This document shows, one piece after another, positions 24,912-34,535 of a stretch of DNA of 60,182 bases. The stretch is taken from positions 1-60,182 of the forward strand of contig JAHEBA010000007.1 of the NCBI GenBank assembly GCA_024642465.1. Reading direction: 5' to 3'. The DNA is from Alphaproteobacteria bacterium (lineage in GTDB: Bacteria > Pseudomonadota > Alphaproteobacteria > Rhizobiales > Aestuariivirgaceae). Position 1 is the first letter of the stretch. The number at the start of each line of letters is the position of its first letter. The notes under the pieces were generated by a model. That model made no database searches, was not told the origin of the DNA, and was given only the letters and a program-made list of their open reading frames with translations. Made by a program: the position numbers and the translations under genes.

Positions 24912-26993
24912 TCAGCGGCCTTCGCGGTACCAGGTCAGCGACATCAGGCCGAGCAGGGCGGCAAGCGCCAGCAGCGTCGAGAACAGCGGAAAGCTGCCGA
25001 TCGATAGAACCCGGTAGGCGCCGTTGGCCTTGAGCCCGATCCAGCCCGAACCTGCCATGGCGCGGCCCGGGCTCACCTTGGCCAGCCGCGGCAATGACAT
25101 GGTCTGCGCGGTGCCGTCGGTAGAGATGAAGCGCGCGGTAGCGCGCGTGGCTTCGGCGACAGGTTCCAGAACGCTGGTGGTGGCGATCAGGTCCGTGGCC
25201 TCGCGCGGGTCGGCGGTGCCGACGGCGGCAACCGCGTCGAGGGTGCCGTCAGACAACCGGTGCAGGCCGGCCTCGGTGGCCAAGATCTGACCTCGCCAGA
25301 TGCCCGGCTGGACCTGATCGAGCTTCACCGTTTCGGTCTTGCCCGATGGCATGGTGACGGCAACGTCAGCCGCCTCTTCCTTCATGGTGTTGCGCTGGAT
25401 GACTAGCTGCAATCCGGACTGCTGGCCGGTCAGCGCCTCTTCCTCGAGCTGCGGTTCCTTCATCAGCCAGTGGGCCATGCGGCGCAGCGCCTCGGCCTGC
25501 GGTCCGCCACCGTCATAGCCGCGCGCCCACAGCCAGGCATGGTCGGACATCAGCTGGGCCACGCGGCCCTCGCCGACGCGAGACAGGATCATCAGCGGGC
25601 GGTCGTCGGGGCCGGCCATGACGATGTCGCCGTCGCGCACTTCCGAATCGACGATCCGGAACCAGCGGCCCCAGGTTGGCTCGGTCTGGCTGGCGCCGGC
25701 AAGGCCGCGCACGACGGGGTGACGCTCGCCCTTTTCGGTAATGCGCGCCTTGAACGGCACCACCGTCACGTCGCCGGTCGGCATGGCCGGCAGTACGGCG
25801 GCAAGCGGCGTGCGGTAGAGGCTGGTCGCACCGGCATAGTCGGGGCCTGCCGCCACCAGCACCGCGCCACCCTTTTCAACATAGTCGGCGATGTTGGCGA
25901 GGTAAGTCACCGGCAGCACGCCGCGGCGCTCGTAGCGGTCGAAGATGATCAGGTCGAACTCGTCCAGCTTCTCGACGAACAGTTCGCGGGTCGGGAAGGC
26001 GATCAGCGACAGCTCGTTGATCGGCGTGCCGTCCTGCTTTTCCGGCGGGCGCAGGATGGTGAAGTGCACGAGGTCCACCGAAGTGTCGGCCTTGAGCAGG
26101 TTGCGCCAGGTGCGCTCGCCCGGGTGCGGCTTGCCGGAGATCAGCAGCACGCGCAACCGGTCCCGGATGCCCTTGGTGACCACGATGGCGCGGTTGTTGC
26201 GGGTGGTCAGCTCGCCCTGCAATTCGGCGGCGGACAGCTCGATGATGTTGTCGCCGCCATGGGCGATCTCGAGTTCCATCTCGGTCTCGGCGCCGGTAGT
26301 GGTGGTGACGGTGCCGAGTACCTGGCCATCCACGGCGATGGTGACCAGCACCGGCGTGCCGGCGGCGGCGCCTGCATCCTGCACGATAAAGCGCACCGGC
26401 TGCTTCTCGCCGACGATGCCGAACTTCGGCGCCTGCGTGAAGCGGACGGTACGGTCGATCTCACCGGGCTTTCCGGTGACGAGGGCATGCAGCGGCCCTT
26501 CATACCCGGCCAGCGGCTCGCCCGCCGGCACGTCGTGGACCTGGCCGTCGGTGATCATGATGGCGCCTGCATAGCGCTCGGGCGGCACGTCGGCCAACGC
26601 CTGCCTCAATGCCGCAAAGGCATTGGTGCCTTCATCCGCCGTGGTGATGCCGGAGCGCACCTCGATCTGGCGCACCTCGGTGTCGGCCAGCCCGGCAAGG
26701 CGCGAGGTCAGTTCGGCCACCGCGGCATCGGTCAGTTCGGGGCGCGAGCCGTTGAGCTGGCTCTGGCTGCGGTCGGTGACCACGACGGCGATGTCGGGCA
26801 GGGTTTCGCGGTCCTCGCGCAGTAGCACGGGGTTGAACAGGGCGGCGGCAAGTGCCGCGCCTGCAAGGGCGCGCAACAGGCTGCCGCGCATGCGGGCAAA
26901 CAGGGCCACGAGCACCATGACGGCAGCGGCCGCCGCCAGCGTTACGGCAAGCCACATCGGCACAAGCGGCTGAATGTCGAGGGTCCACACCAT
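24912..26993 (-). CDS. Large membrane protein of the MoxR/DUF58/DUF4159 operon
   Basis: A 693-residue protein with two N-terminal helices (about 12-32 and 38-57), a long periplasmic region, and one C-terminal helix (about 664-686) ending YREGR. The N-terminal part after the helices (DIAVVVTDRSQSQ) resembles a von Willebrand A strand with a weak metal site. The middle (FDLIIFDRYERRGVLPVTYL, then EKGGAVLVAAGPDYA) resembles a glutamine-amidotransferase-like Rossmann domain. It is the last gene of a four-gene operon with moxR, DUF58 and DUF4159 genes. The family is conserved in Hyphomicrobiales but has no established function; an envelope role with MoxR is expected. Confidence 0.8.
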   Translation of the reverse strand: MVWTLDIQPLVPMWLAVTLAAAAAVMVLVALFARMRGSLLRALAGAALAAALFNPVLLREDRETLPDIAVVVTDRSQSQLNGSRPELTDAAVAELTSRLAGLADTEVRQIEVRSGITTADEGTNAFAALRQALADVPPERYAGAIMITDGQVHDVPAGEPLAGYEGPLHALVTGKPGEIDRTVRFTQAPKFGIVGEKQPVRFIVQDAGAAAGTPVLVTIAVDGQVLGTVTTTTGAETEMELEIAHGGDNIIELSAAELQGELTTRNNRAIVVTKGIRDRLRVLLISGKPHPGERTWRNLLKADTSVDLVHFTILRPPEKQDGTPINELSLIAFPTRELFVEKLDEFDLIIFDRYERRGVLPVTYLANIADYVEKGGAVLVAAGPDYAGATSLYRTPLAAVLPAMPTGDVTVVPFKARITEKGERHPVVRGLAGASQTEPTWGRWFRIVDSEVRDGDIVMAGPDDRPLMILSRVGEGRVAQLMSDHAWLWARGYDGGGPQAEALRRMAHWLMKEPQLEEEALTGQQSGLQLVIQRNTMKEEAADVAVTMPSGKTETVKLDQVQPGIWRGQILATEAGLHRLSDGTLDAVAAVGTADPREATDLIATTSVLEPVAEATRATARFISTDGTAQTMSLPRLAKVSPGRAMAGSGWIGLKANGAYRVLSIGSFPLFSTLLALAALLGLMSLTWYREGR

Positions 26994-27002
26994 GCCCGCC
27001 GC

Positions 27003-29888
27003 CTACTGCCCCAGCCGTTCAAGCAGCGCCGGCACGTGCACCTGGTCTGCCTTGTAGTTGCCGGTGAGCGCATACATCATGATGTTGACGCCGGTGCGCC
27101 AGGCATATTCGCGCTGGCCTTCGCCACCGGGCGAGACCGGGTATTGCGGGTTGCCGGACTCGTCCACTGCCCAGGCGGCGGCATAGTCGTTCGACCCGAT
27201 GATGATGGAACTGACACCGTCTGCCGCTGCCGCCTCGATGGCGTTGACGTCGCCGCCCGTCGTGCGCGCCTCGACCCAGAGCTGGCCGCCGGCCCAGCGG
27301 CCGGGGAAGGTGTTCATCAGGTAGAAGGCGCGGGTCAGCACATGGCCTTCCGGCACCGGCTCAAGCGCGGGCACGTCGAGGCGGTCAAGAATGCCGCGAA
27401 GCGCGATCGTGGCGGGCGAAGGGGAGCCGGTCGCCTGCGCCACGGGATCATTGTCGTCGCGGGTGTCGAAGAAGATGGTGCCGCCGTTCTTCATGTAGTC
27501 GGACAGCTTGGCCAGCAGCGCGTCATCGGGCGCTTGCGCCCCGGGCAGCACCGGCCAGTAGATGATCGGGAAGAACACGATTACGTCGCGCTCGATGTCG
27601 ATGGCGATGGGTTCGGCCGGCTCGATGGAGGTACGCGAAATCAGCACGCGGCCAAGTCCCGAGAGACCCATCTTGGAGGTGCCGTCCACCTCGGCGTCGC
27701 CGGTCAGCACGTAACCAATGCGGGTTTCGAGGCTCGCCTGCATGGCGAACTGCTCTGCCGCGTTGAGGCCCTGGCTATTGGCGGTTTCCTGGGCGCGGGC
27801 GGGGCCTGCGGGCATCGTCAACAGGGCGAGTGCAAGGCCGCCACCCAGCAGCATTGCCAGTGAAGCGGCGGCAGTGCGGCGCCGGGTCAGCCGTGCGAGT
27901 GCGCCGGTAAGATAGAGCATTGCCAGCATGTCGGCGGCGAACAGCGCCATTGCCGCGGAGAACAACCAGCCGGCCAGGTCGGTTGGCCGGGCGCGCTCGT
28001 AGCCCGACACCGCGAACGGCGACGGCAGGCTGCCGAGAAGCTCCAGCCCGCTGCCGGCGGCATCGAGGTTGAGCGCATGGCGCGCGCCGCCACGGGCATA
28101 GATACCGGCGGGATGTGTGGGCGTGGGCTGCATGGTGAAGAAGCCGTCGGTCTCGACTGGCGCGGCGGTGACCGGCGGGGCGGTCAGCTCGCCCTGGCCG
28201 TTGAGCGTGCGCAGCGGCGTAAAGGCGCCTTCGCTTGTCGAAGCAGCTTGCGCATTGGCTGCCGCGCCCGAGGCTTCCTCGCCCGAGTTGAGGCTGCCGG
28301 CCGCCGGGGCCATGTCGGCAAGCCGCTTGAGCATTTCAACAAACAGGCCGGTGAGCGGCAGGTTGGACCAGTCGGCATTGGCAGTGACGTGGAACAGAAC
28401 CACCAGTCCCTTGCCTTCTGCCGCCGCAGTCACGAGCGGGGTACCATCCTCGAGGCTGGCCCACACGCGCGACGGCAGCGTGGCGGAAGGCTCGGCCAGC
28501 ACCTGGCGCTGCACCTTTACGGTCGGGTCGGCGGTGAGGCCGACGAAGGGCGAGTCCTCCGCAAACTGGGCGAGCGCCTGTGGCTGCTCCCAGCTCAGGG
28601 CAGAACCGAGCGCGCGTCCACCGGAACGCAGTTCCACCGGCACCAGCCCGTCATGGCCGCCGGACAAGCGGGGGCCGGCAAAGCGCACCAGCACGCCACC
28701 GCGCGACACCCACCGGGTAAGGGCGTCGACATTGCTGTCACCCAGCACGCCAAGGTCGGCCAGCACCAGCATGGAGGCACCGTCATCGAGCGCCTTGGTG
28801 ATCTGGTCGACCGATTCCACCTCGGTGATCTCGGCGCTGGGCTGCAGCGCACGCGACACATAGTAGAGCGGCGACAGAAGGGGCTGGTCGAGCTCGAGCG
28901 CCGCGCCAGACACCATGGCCACCGACTTGCGCCGCCAGCGGTCGTCGAACAGGTAGACGCCGCCCGCGGTCCGGTTGGCCGTCAGTTCCACGCGGGCCGC
29001 CTCGTTGCGCAGTTCGAGCGGCAGTTCGACCGTCACCTCGGCGGTCTGTTCGCCGGCGGGGAACTGCAGCACAGCATCGGCCAGGGACCGGCCATTGAGC
29101 GCGCGCACGCTGACCGGTTCCGATGCGGCTGCGGTTGCGTCGGCCCGCACGGCGGCAAGCTTCAAACGGGCCTGCTCCAGTTCCGGCTGGCGCAGGGCGG
29201 GGGGAATGGCACCGGCTTCGGGCTTGAGCACCTCGACGCGGGCATTGCCGCCTGCCAGTGAGGCCAGGGCATCGGCAAAGCCGTCGTCGGACGGGTGGGC
29301 AAGGCCATCTGACAGCCATAGCAAGCGCAAGCCATCGAGGCCGCCGAACGCTGCGTTCAATTCGTTGCCGAGCGCGCCGCGTTGCGGCGTCAGGGCGGTT
29401 GGGGCAAGGGCTGCGGCCTGGCGGGCTGCGGTGGCGGCATCGCCCATCGCGAGTTCGCGGGTGGTGGCGGAGCCGGTGGTGCCGGTGACGGCGGCGGGTG
29501 CGCCGGCGCGGCCTGCTTCTGCCAGTACGTCTTCGGCAAGGCGCGCGCGCTCGCGCCAGCTTGCGGCAGACGCCCAGCCATCGTCGATCACCAGCAACAG
29601 CGGATCAGACGACCGGTCACGCACGGAGGACGCATTGAGCAGAGGACCTGCCACCGCCAGGATAATGGCGGCCGCCATGCCAAGGCGGATCAGCAGCACC
29701 CACCAGGGCGTGTGCTGCGGCTGCTCTTCTTTGGAAATGAGGTCAAGCAGCAGCCGGAACGGCGGAAACCGCACCTGCTGCGGATGCGGCGGGTTGAACC
29801 GCAACAGCCACCAGATCAGTGGCAGCGCCAGCAGCCCGATGAGCGCCAGGGGGGTGGTGAAGGTGAGGCCGGCAAGCAGCGATGACAT
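27003..29888 (-). CDS. DUF4159 protein with BatA-like N-terminus
   Basis: A 961-residue membrane protein. The N-terminal about 80 residues (two helices; LALPLIWWLLRFNPPHPQQVRFPPF) match the BatA aerotolerance N-terminal domain. A large von Willebrand-like and amidotransferase-like periplasmic region follows, then two helices near residues 640-690. The last 210 residues are the DUF4159 domain (FFPIIYWPVLPG; NGGTIFFDTRDD; FYLMNTFPGRW; IIIGSNDYAAAW). It is preceded by the DUF58 gene with a 4-base gap and followed by the membrane protein gene, so it is central in a MoxR chaperone system. Its biochemical role is not known. Confidence 0.87.
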   Translation of the reverse strand: MSSLLAGLTFTTPLALIGLLALPLIWWLLRFNPPHPQQVRFPPFRLLLDLISKEEQPQHTPWWVLLIRLGMAAAIILAVAGPLLNASSVRDRSSDPLLLVIDDGWASAASWRERARLAEDVLAEAGRAGAPAAVTGTTGSATTRELAMGDAATAARQAAALAPTALTPQRGALGNELNAAFGGLDGLRLLWLSDGLAHPSDDGFADALASLAGGNARVEVLKPEAGAIPPALRQPELEQARLKLAAVRADATAAASEPVSVRALNGRSLADAVLQFPAGEQTAEVTVELPLELRNEAARVELTANRTAGGVYLFDDRWRRKSVAMVSGAALELDQPLLSPLYYVSRALQPSAEITEVESVDQITKALDDGASMLVLADLGVLGDSNVDALTRWVSRGGVLVRFAGPRLSGGHDGLVPVELRSGGRALGSALSWEQPQALAQFAEDSPFVGLTADPTVKVQRQVLAEPSATLPSRVWASLEDGTPLVTAAAEGKGLVVLFHVTANADWSNLPLTGLFVEMLKRLADMAPAAGSLNSGEEASGAAANAQAASTSEGAFTPLRTLNGQGELTAPPVTAAPVETDGFFTMQPTPTHPAGIYARGGARHALNLDAAGSGLELLGSLPSPFAVSGYERARPTDLAGWLFSAAMALFAADMLAMLYLTGALARLTRRRTAAASLAMLLGGGLALALLTMPAGPARAQETANSQGLNAAEQFAMQASLETRIGYVLTGDAEVDGTSKMGLSGLGRVLISRTSIEPAEPIAIDIERDVIVFFPIIYWPVLPGAQAPDDALLAKLSDYMKNGGTIFFDTRDDNDPVAQATGSPSPATIALRGILDRLDVPALEPVPEGHVLTRAFYLMNTFPGRWAGGQLWVEARTTGGDVNAIEAAAADGVSSIIIGSNDYAAAWAVDESGNPQYPVSPGGEGQREYAWRTGVNIMMYALTGNYKADQVHVPALLERLGQ

Positions 29889-29892
29889 CCGC

Positions 29893-30795
29893 TCACCTCG
29901 CGCTGGGGCGCTGGGTCAGTCGCGTGTAAAGCGCCATCAGCAGCGGGTGGGGAGACTGGTCGGTGTGATGCACGGCGAAGGTCCAGTCAAGCTGGCGGGC
30001 AAGCTGGCGCAAGCCGTCGCGCTGGCGATGCATGGCGGCGATATAGTCTCCGCGCAGCGACTCGGCGCGCCCGGCAATGAAGCGGCCACGCCCAGCCATC
30101 TCGATGAACTCGGTGCGCCCGTGCCAGGGCAGCGTTTCTTCGGCAGGGTCCGTCACCTGGATGATGTGGCCGTGAAGGCCGCTGTCGGCAATGCGCGAGA
30201 AATTCGCCTTGATCTGGTCCAGCGGATCGAGGAAATCGCCGATCAGCACGCAGGTGGCAAAGCGCGGCAGCTGCAACATGGGCGGCAGGGACTGGGTGGC
30301 GAGTTCTTCGCCACCGGCGCCCGAATACCAGGCGGCCATGCGCCGCAGCACCAGCCGCGTGTGCCCTGCGGATTGCGGCCAGCCCATCAGGCTGACGCGT
30401 TCTCCGCCGCGGATGGCCAGTGTTGCAATGGCAAGGGCAAGGATTGCGGCGCGGTCGCGCTTGCTCACGCCGGACAGGTCGGATTTGAAATCCATGCCAG
30501 CGGCCTGGCTTGCCCAGACGTACAAGGTATTCGTCGCGGCCCATTCGGTTTCGCGGATCAGGGTCTTGCCGGCCCGGGCGGACTTGCGCCAGTCAATGCG
30601 TGATATGGAGTCGCCCGGTGAGTATTGCCGGTACTGCCAGAAATCGGCGCCGGGACCGGAACGGCGGCGGCCATGCGCGCCTTGCACGACCGCATTGGCG
30701 ATGCGTTGCGACTGGATCAGCAGCGGCGGATACGCATCGGCGAGCCGGTCGGCGGCGCCGCGCAGGTTTGCTGATGTCAGTGCCGGTGAAGCCAT
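29893..30795 (-). CDS. DUF58 domain protein
   Basis: A 300-residue protein of the DUF58 family, which has a von Willebrand A-like fold and almost always pairs with MoxR ATPases. The signature GRRRSGPGADFWQYRQYSPGD (43-63) and the following RIDWRKSARAGKTLIRE are the best conserved parts. Unlike many relatives it lacks N-terminal membrane helices. It starts 20 bases after moxR. It is thought to bind MoxR, perhaps as an adaptor or target, but its action is not established. Confidence 0.9.
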   Translation of the reverse strand: MASPALTSANLRGAADRLADAYPPLLIQSQRIANAVVQGAHGRRRSGPGADFWQYRQYSPGDSISRIDWRKSARAGKTLIRETEWAATNTLYVWASQAAGMDFKSDLSGVSKRDRAAILALAIATLAIRGGERVSLMGWPQSAGHTRLVLRRMAAWYSGAGGEELATQSLPPMLQLPRFATCVLIGDFLDPLDQIKANFSRIADSGLHGHIIQVTDPAEETLPWHGRTEFIEMAGRGRFIAGRAESLRGDYIAAMHRQRDGLRQLARQLDWTFAVHHTDQSPHPLLMALYTRLTQRPSAR

Positions 30796-30815
30796 TCTCT
30801 GGGGTCTGCTCCGGA

Positions 30816-31817
30816 CTAGCCTGCAATAGGTTCGACGAGGCGCGCGATGACGTCGTCAATGGTCGCGCCGTCGGCGCGGGCGGAGAAGGTTATCGCCATG
30901 CGGTGACGCAGCACCGGATGGGCGAGAGCGACCACATCGTCGAGCGATGGCGACAGGCGTCCGTCGAGCAGGGCGCGGGCGCGCACGCCGAGCATGAACG
31001 ACTGGCTGGCGCGCGGGCCGGGCCCCCATGAAATGTGCTCGTTGGCAAATTCCGATGCATCGGGGCCGGGGCGGGCGGAGCGCACCAGCTGCAGGATTGC
31101 GTCGGCAATCTTCTCGCCAACGGGGATGGTGCGGGTGAGCCGCTGGGCGCGCATCAGTTCATCGCGCGCGAACACGTTGGGCACCTTTTCCTCGTCTGTG
31201 CCGGTGGTGGCGAAGATCATCCGGCGTTCGGATTCAAGGTCGGGGTAGGGCACGTCGATTTCCAGCAGGAAGCGGTCCAGCTGTGCTTCGGGCAGCGGAT
31301 AGGTGCCTTCCTGCTCGACCGGGTTCTGGGTGGCCAGCACGTGGAACGGCGACGGCAGGTCGTAACTCACCCCGCCCACCGTGACGTGGTGTTCCTGCAT
31401 CGCCTGCAGCAGAGCCGACTGGGTGCGCGGGCTGGCGCGGTTGATTTCATCGGCCATCAGCAACTGGCAGAACACCGGGCCTTTCACGAAACGGAAGCGG
31501 TGGCGCCCGGCCTCTGCCTCGTCCAGCACTTCCGATCCGACGATGTCTGCGGGCATCAGGTCCGGGGTGAACTGGATGCGCTTTTCCTCAAGGCCCAGCA
31601 CGGTGCCCAGCGTGATGGCGAGCTTGGTCTTGGCCAGGCCCGGCGCGCCGACCAGCAGGGCGTGGCCGCCGCCGAGAATTGCGGTCAGCGCCAGGTCGAT
31701 GACGTTGTCCTGGCCGAAGATGACCGAGCGGACCGCCTCACGGGCCTTGACCAGCCGCGCTGCGGTGGCTTCAAGTTCGTCGAGAATCTTCGCGTCGGCA
31801 TTGGTGACATTGCTCAT
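30816..31817 (-). CDS. MoxR-family AAA+ ATPase
   Basis: A 333-residue AAA+ ATPase of the MoxR group, which act as chaperones for protein or metal-centre assembly. Walker A (VGAPGLAKTK, 56-65) and Walker B (LLMADEINRA, 119-128) are intact, as are sensor 1 (ATQNP) and the MoxR signature EGTYPLPEAQLDRF. It is the first gene of the minus-strand operon, and the 196-base gap to the divergent DUF1285 gene should hold both promoters. The partner proteins (DUF58, DUF4159) imply an envelope target, as in the Bat systems. Confidence 0.93.
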   Translation of the reverse strand: MSNVTNADAKILDELEATAARLVKAREAVRSVIFGQDNVIDLALTAILGGGHALLVGAPGLAKTKLAITLGTVLGLEEKRIQFTPDLMPADIVGSEVLDEAEAGRHRFRFVKGPVFCQLLMADEINRASPRTQSALLQAMQEHHVTVGGVSYDLPSPFHVLATQNPVEQEGTYPLPEAQLDRFLLEIDVPYPDLESERRMIFATTGTDEEKVPNVFARDELMRAQRLTRTIPVGEKIADAILQLVRSARPGPDASEFANEHISWGPGPRASQSFMLGVRARALLDGRLSPSLDDVVALAHPVLRHRMAITFSARADGATIDDVIARLVEPIAG

Positions 31818-32013
31818 CTGGACTACGTGCCTGCCTGTTTGTCTTTCACTGCTTCAGTGCTGCCGGAATCGGCGAATTTGACGGAAAGCATACGCCATGA
31901 AGCGTGGCTGCAACATGACCTATCTGTCTTTGTTACCATGATGTAACGCGTCGCGCGCGGGGCTCGGGCGCACGGTCTTGCTCACATTATCGTCATGTGG
32001 TTCATCATGTGCC

Positions 32014-32595
32014 ATGACTGGCGATTTCCCCATTCGCGGCCTGGAGGCCATTTCCACTGCCGACATGCCCAGGCGCGCGCCGGCACCGGTCGACCAATGG
32101 CATCCGGCGCATGCCTCACCCATCGACATACGAATAGATATTGACGGCAACTGGTTCCATGAAGGCCGGATGATTCAGCGTCCAGGGCTGGTGGCGCTTT
32201 TCGCCTCCATCCTCAGGCGCGAGCCGGACGGCTCGCACGTGCTGGTGACGCCGGCGGAAAAGCGTCTGATCACCGTCGAGGATGCGGCCTTCACCGGGGT
32301 CTCGGCCGAAGTGACGGGTGAGGGGCGGCATCAGCAGGTGAAGGTGACGACCAATGTTGGCGACGAGATGACGGTGAGCCCGGCGCATCCGCTCACCATG
32401 CGGGCAAGCCCGGCGGCGGGCGGCGATGGGGCGGAACTGGCGTATGTGCGGGTGCGCGGTGGGCTGGAAGCGCGGCTTGGGCGGCAGGCGTTCTATGATC
32501 TGGCGGCGGCCGGGACGGATGAGGACGGCTGGTTCGGGGTCTGGTCGGCGGGCACGTTCTGGCGGCTGATGCCGGCCAGCGAAGCGGGTGTCTGA
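32014..32595 (+). CDS. DUF1285 domain protein
   Basis: A 193-residue protein of the DUF1285 family, commonly found beside the MoxR operon and the CoA pyrophosphatase and cca genes in Hyphomicrobiales. The opening of the domain is seen in SPIDIRIDIDGNWFHEGRMIQR (about residues 36-57), and the tail has FGVWSAGTFWRLMP. No function is established. The ATG at 32014 is preferred; the frame opens at 31978 but that start would lie within the promoter gap. Its end overlaps the next gene's GTG start. Confidence 0.83.
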   Translation: MTGDFPIRGLEAISTADMPRRAPAPVDQWHPAHASPIDIRIDIDGNWFHEGRMIQRPGLVALFASILRREPDGSHVLVTPAEKRLITVEDAAFTGVSAEVTGEGRHQQVKVTTNVGDEMTVSPAHPLTMRASPAAGGDGAELAYVRVRGGLEARLGRQAFYDLAAAGTDEDGWFGVWSAGTFWRLMPASEAGV

Positions 32596-33244
32596 TCCGA
32601 TGGAACCCGTTAAAAAGCAACAGTTTATCGAAGAGTTCGTGCCCCGGCTACATGCCTCGCCGCCGCCGGAAGTGCTCGATCACTCGCTGCCAGCGATCCG
32701 CTCGGACGACGACCTCAATGGCGGGCTGATACAGGTGTCCGGGGTGAAGTCGCGGGCGGCGGCGGTGCTGGTCGGGCTGATCGAGCGCGACGGAGAGCTG
32801 CACGTGCTGCTGACGCAGCGATCCGACTCGCTGCCGACCCATCCCGGCCAGATCGCATTTCCGGGCGGCAAGATCGACGATACCGATCCAGGGCCGGTGG
32901 AGTGCGCGCTGCGCGAAACATTCGAGGAAACCGGCGTGGCGCCGGAATTCGTCGAGCCGGTCGGATTCCTCGACGTCTACCAGACGCGCACGGGGTTCCG
33001 GGTGGTGCCGGTGGTGGCATTGCTCAAGCCGGGCTTCACGCTGGTGCCGGAAGCGGGCGAGGTGACCGCCATCTTTGATGTGCCGCTCAGCTTTTTCATG
33101 AACAAGGCTAATCACTTGCGTCATTCACGGGAGTGGCAGGGCGCAACGCGCTATTTCTACGCCATGCCGTTTGGCGAACGCTATGTCTGGGGGGCGACGG
33201 CGGGCATGCTGAAGAACCTGCACGACCGGGTGTTCGGGCCATGA
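32588..33244 (+). CDS. CoA pyrophosphatase-type Nudix hydrolase
   Basis: A 218-residue Nudix hydrolase of the NudL/PCD1 group, which splits CoA and its derivatives into phosphopantetheine and 3',5'-ADP. Two signatures are seen: the CoA-group motif LLTQRSDSLPTHPGQIAFPGG (about 76-96) and the Nudix box GGKIDDTDPGPVECALRETFEETG. The GTG at 32588 overlaps the DUF1285 gene by eight bases; an ATG at 32600 is the alternative start. Its TGA stop overlaps the ATG of the CCA transferase gene, so the three genes are read together. Confidence 0.9.
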   Translation: MSDPMEPVKKQQFIEEFVPRLHASPPPEVLDHSLPAIRSDDDLNGGLIQVSGVKSRAAAVLVGLIERDGELHVLLTQRSDSLPTHPGQIAFPGGKIDDTDPGPVECALRETFEETGVAPEFVEPVGFLDVYQTRTGFRVVPVVALLKPGFTLVPEAGEVTAIFDVPLSFFMNKANHLRHSREWQGATRYFYAMPFGERYVWGATAGMLKNLHDRVFGP

Positions 33245-34452
33245 GCAGTGTCTCGTTGAAAGGTCATCCGGTTCTTCAAACCCCTGGTTTGAAACAGGTT
33301 TTTGCCGCCATCGAGGCAGCGGGAGGCGAGGCGCGGATGGTCGGCGGCGCGGTGCGCAACGCGCTGCTGGGCGAGCCGGTGCACGAGGTCGACATCGCCA
33401 CCACGCTGGCGCCCGAGGCAACCATGCGCTCGGCGCAGGCGGCGGGGCTCAAGGCGCACCCCACCGGCATCGACCACGGCACGGTGACAATCGTGAGCGG
33501 AAACAACGCCTTCGAGGTGACGACATTGCGCCACGACGTGGAGACCCATGGCCGTCATGCGACCGTCGCCTTCACCGATGACTGGCAGGCGGATGCGGCC
33601 CGGCGCGACTTCACCATGAACGCGCTTTATGCCTCGCTGGATGGCGAGATATTCGACCCGCTGGGTGGAATCGGTGACGCATTATGCCGAAATGTCCGGT
33701 TTGCCGGCGATGCGGAGACGAGAATCCGGGAAGATTTCCTGCGAGTGCTCCGGTTCTTCCGGTTCCACGCCCAGTATGGCGACGGCGCGCTGGATGAGGC
33801 CGGGCTTGCCGCGTGCACCAGGCTGAAGGACGGCCTGAACAAGCTGTCGCGCGAGCGGGTCGGGCAGGAGATGAAGAAGCTGCTGCTGGCGAAGGGTGCC
33901 GCGCAGGCAGCAGGCCTCATGAACGGGGCCGGGGTGAGCCAGGTGCTGTTCGGGCGCGATCTGGACGATGCCGTGCTGGAACGGCTTGCAGCCATCGATG
34001 CGGCCAACGCACTGTCGCCCGACTATCCGCTGCGGCTGGCGGGATGCCTGGCAATGAGCGCCGATGAACTGGGCGAAAGCTTGCGGCTGTCGAATGCGGA
34101 GGTGCGGGCGATCGCGGGCTTGCGCGATGCCATGCCGCCGTCGCCGGCGTTGCGGGACAATGAGCGCAAGGTGGTGCTGTACCAGACCGGGGCCGAAACC
34201 TTCACCCGGGCGGCACGGTTGGCTTGGGCGCACAGTAATGCGCCGGCTGGCGATGCCGCATGGCTTGGGCTGATGAAACTTCTGGAGGAGTGGCCGTTGC
34301 CCGCGCTGCCTGTGACCGGGTCAGACCTGATTGCCGCCGGGCTTGAGCCGGGACCGGAACTTGGCGCGACGCTCAGGCGTTTGGAAGACTGGTGGGTGGC
34401 TGGCGGCTTCGTTGCGACGAGAGAAGAGCTGCTGGCAAAAGTTTCCGCCTGA
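33241..34452 (+). CDS. cca: CCA tRNA nucleotidyltransferase
   Basis: A 403-residue class II nucleotidyltransferase that adds or repairs the 3' CCA end of tRNA. The nucleotidyl motif is VGGAVRNALLG (34-44) followed by the acidic HEVDIATT (48-55, metal site), then the basic RRDFTMNALY signature, and a helical RNA-binding region. The ATG at 33241 overlaps the preceding stop by four bases and gives a standard N-terminus, although the frame is open further upstream. Poly(A) polymerase belongs to the same superfamily, but the size and gene context favour CCA addition. Confidence 0.9.
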   Translation: MSSVSLKGHPVLQTPGLKQVFAAIEAAGGEARMVGGAVRNALLGEPVHEVDIATTLAPEATMRSAQAAGLKAHPTGIDHGTVTIVSGNNAFEVTTLRHDVETHGRHATVAFTDDWQADAARRDFTMNALYASLDGEIFDPLGGIGDALCRNVRFAGDAETRIREDFLRVLRFFRFHAQYGDGALDEAGLAACTRLKDGLNKLSRERVGQEMKKLLLAKGAAQAAGLMNGAGVSQVLFGRDLDDAVLERLAAIDAANALSPDYPLRLAGCLAMSADELGESLRLSNAEVRAIAGLRDAMPPSPALRDNERKVVLYQTGAETFTRAARLAWAHSNAPAGDAAWLGLMKLLEEWPLPALPVTGSDLIAAGLEPGPELGATLRRLEDWWVAGGFVATREELLAKVSA

Positions 34453-34535
34453 CGGCCTTGAGCCTTCTTGCACCTGTCATCCGCCTCATGCACTAATCCG
34501 TTCAAACACCTCACATTTCATATCAACGGGCAACA

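Noticed and set aside
25470..26825. Long plus-strand frames opposite the DUF4159 operon, also at 28077-29261
   Set aside because: Low-complexity His/Gly/Arg-rich translations without domains, opposite well-supported genes.
31932..31947. GTTAC-N6-GTAAC repeat in the moxR / DUF1285 gap
   Set aside because: Five-base arms occur by chance; no other support.
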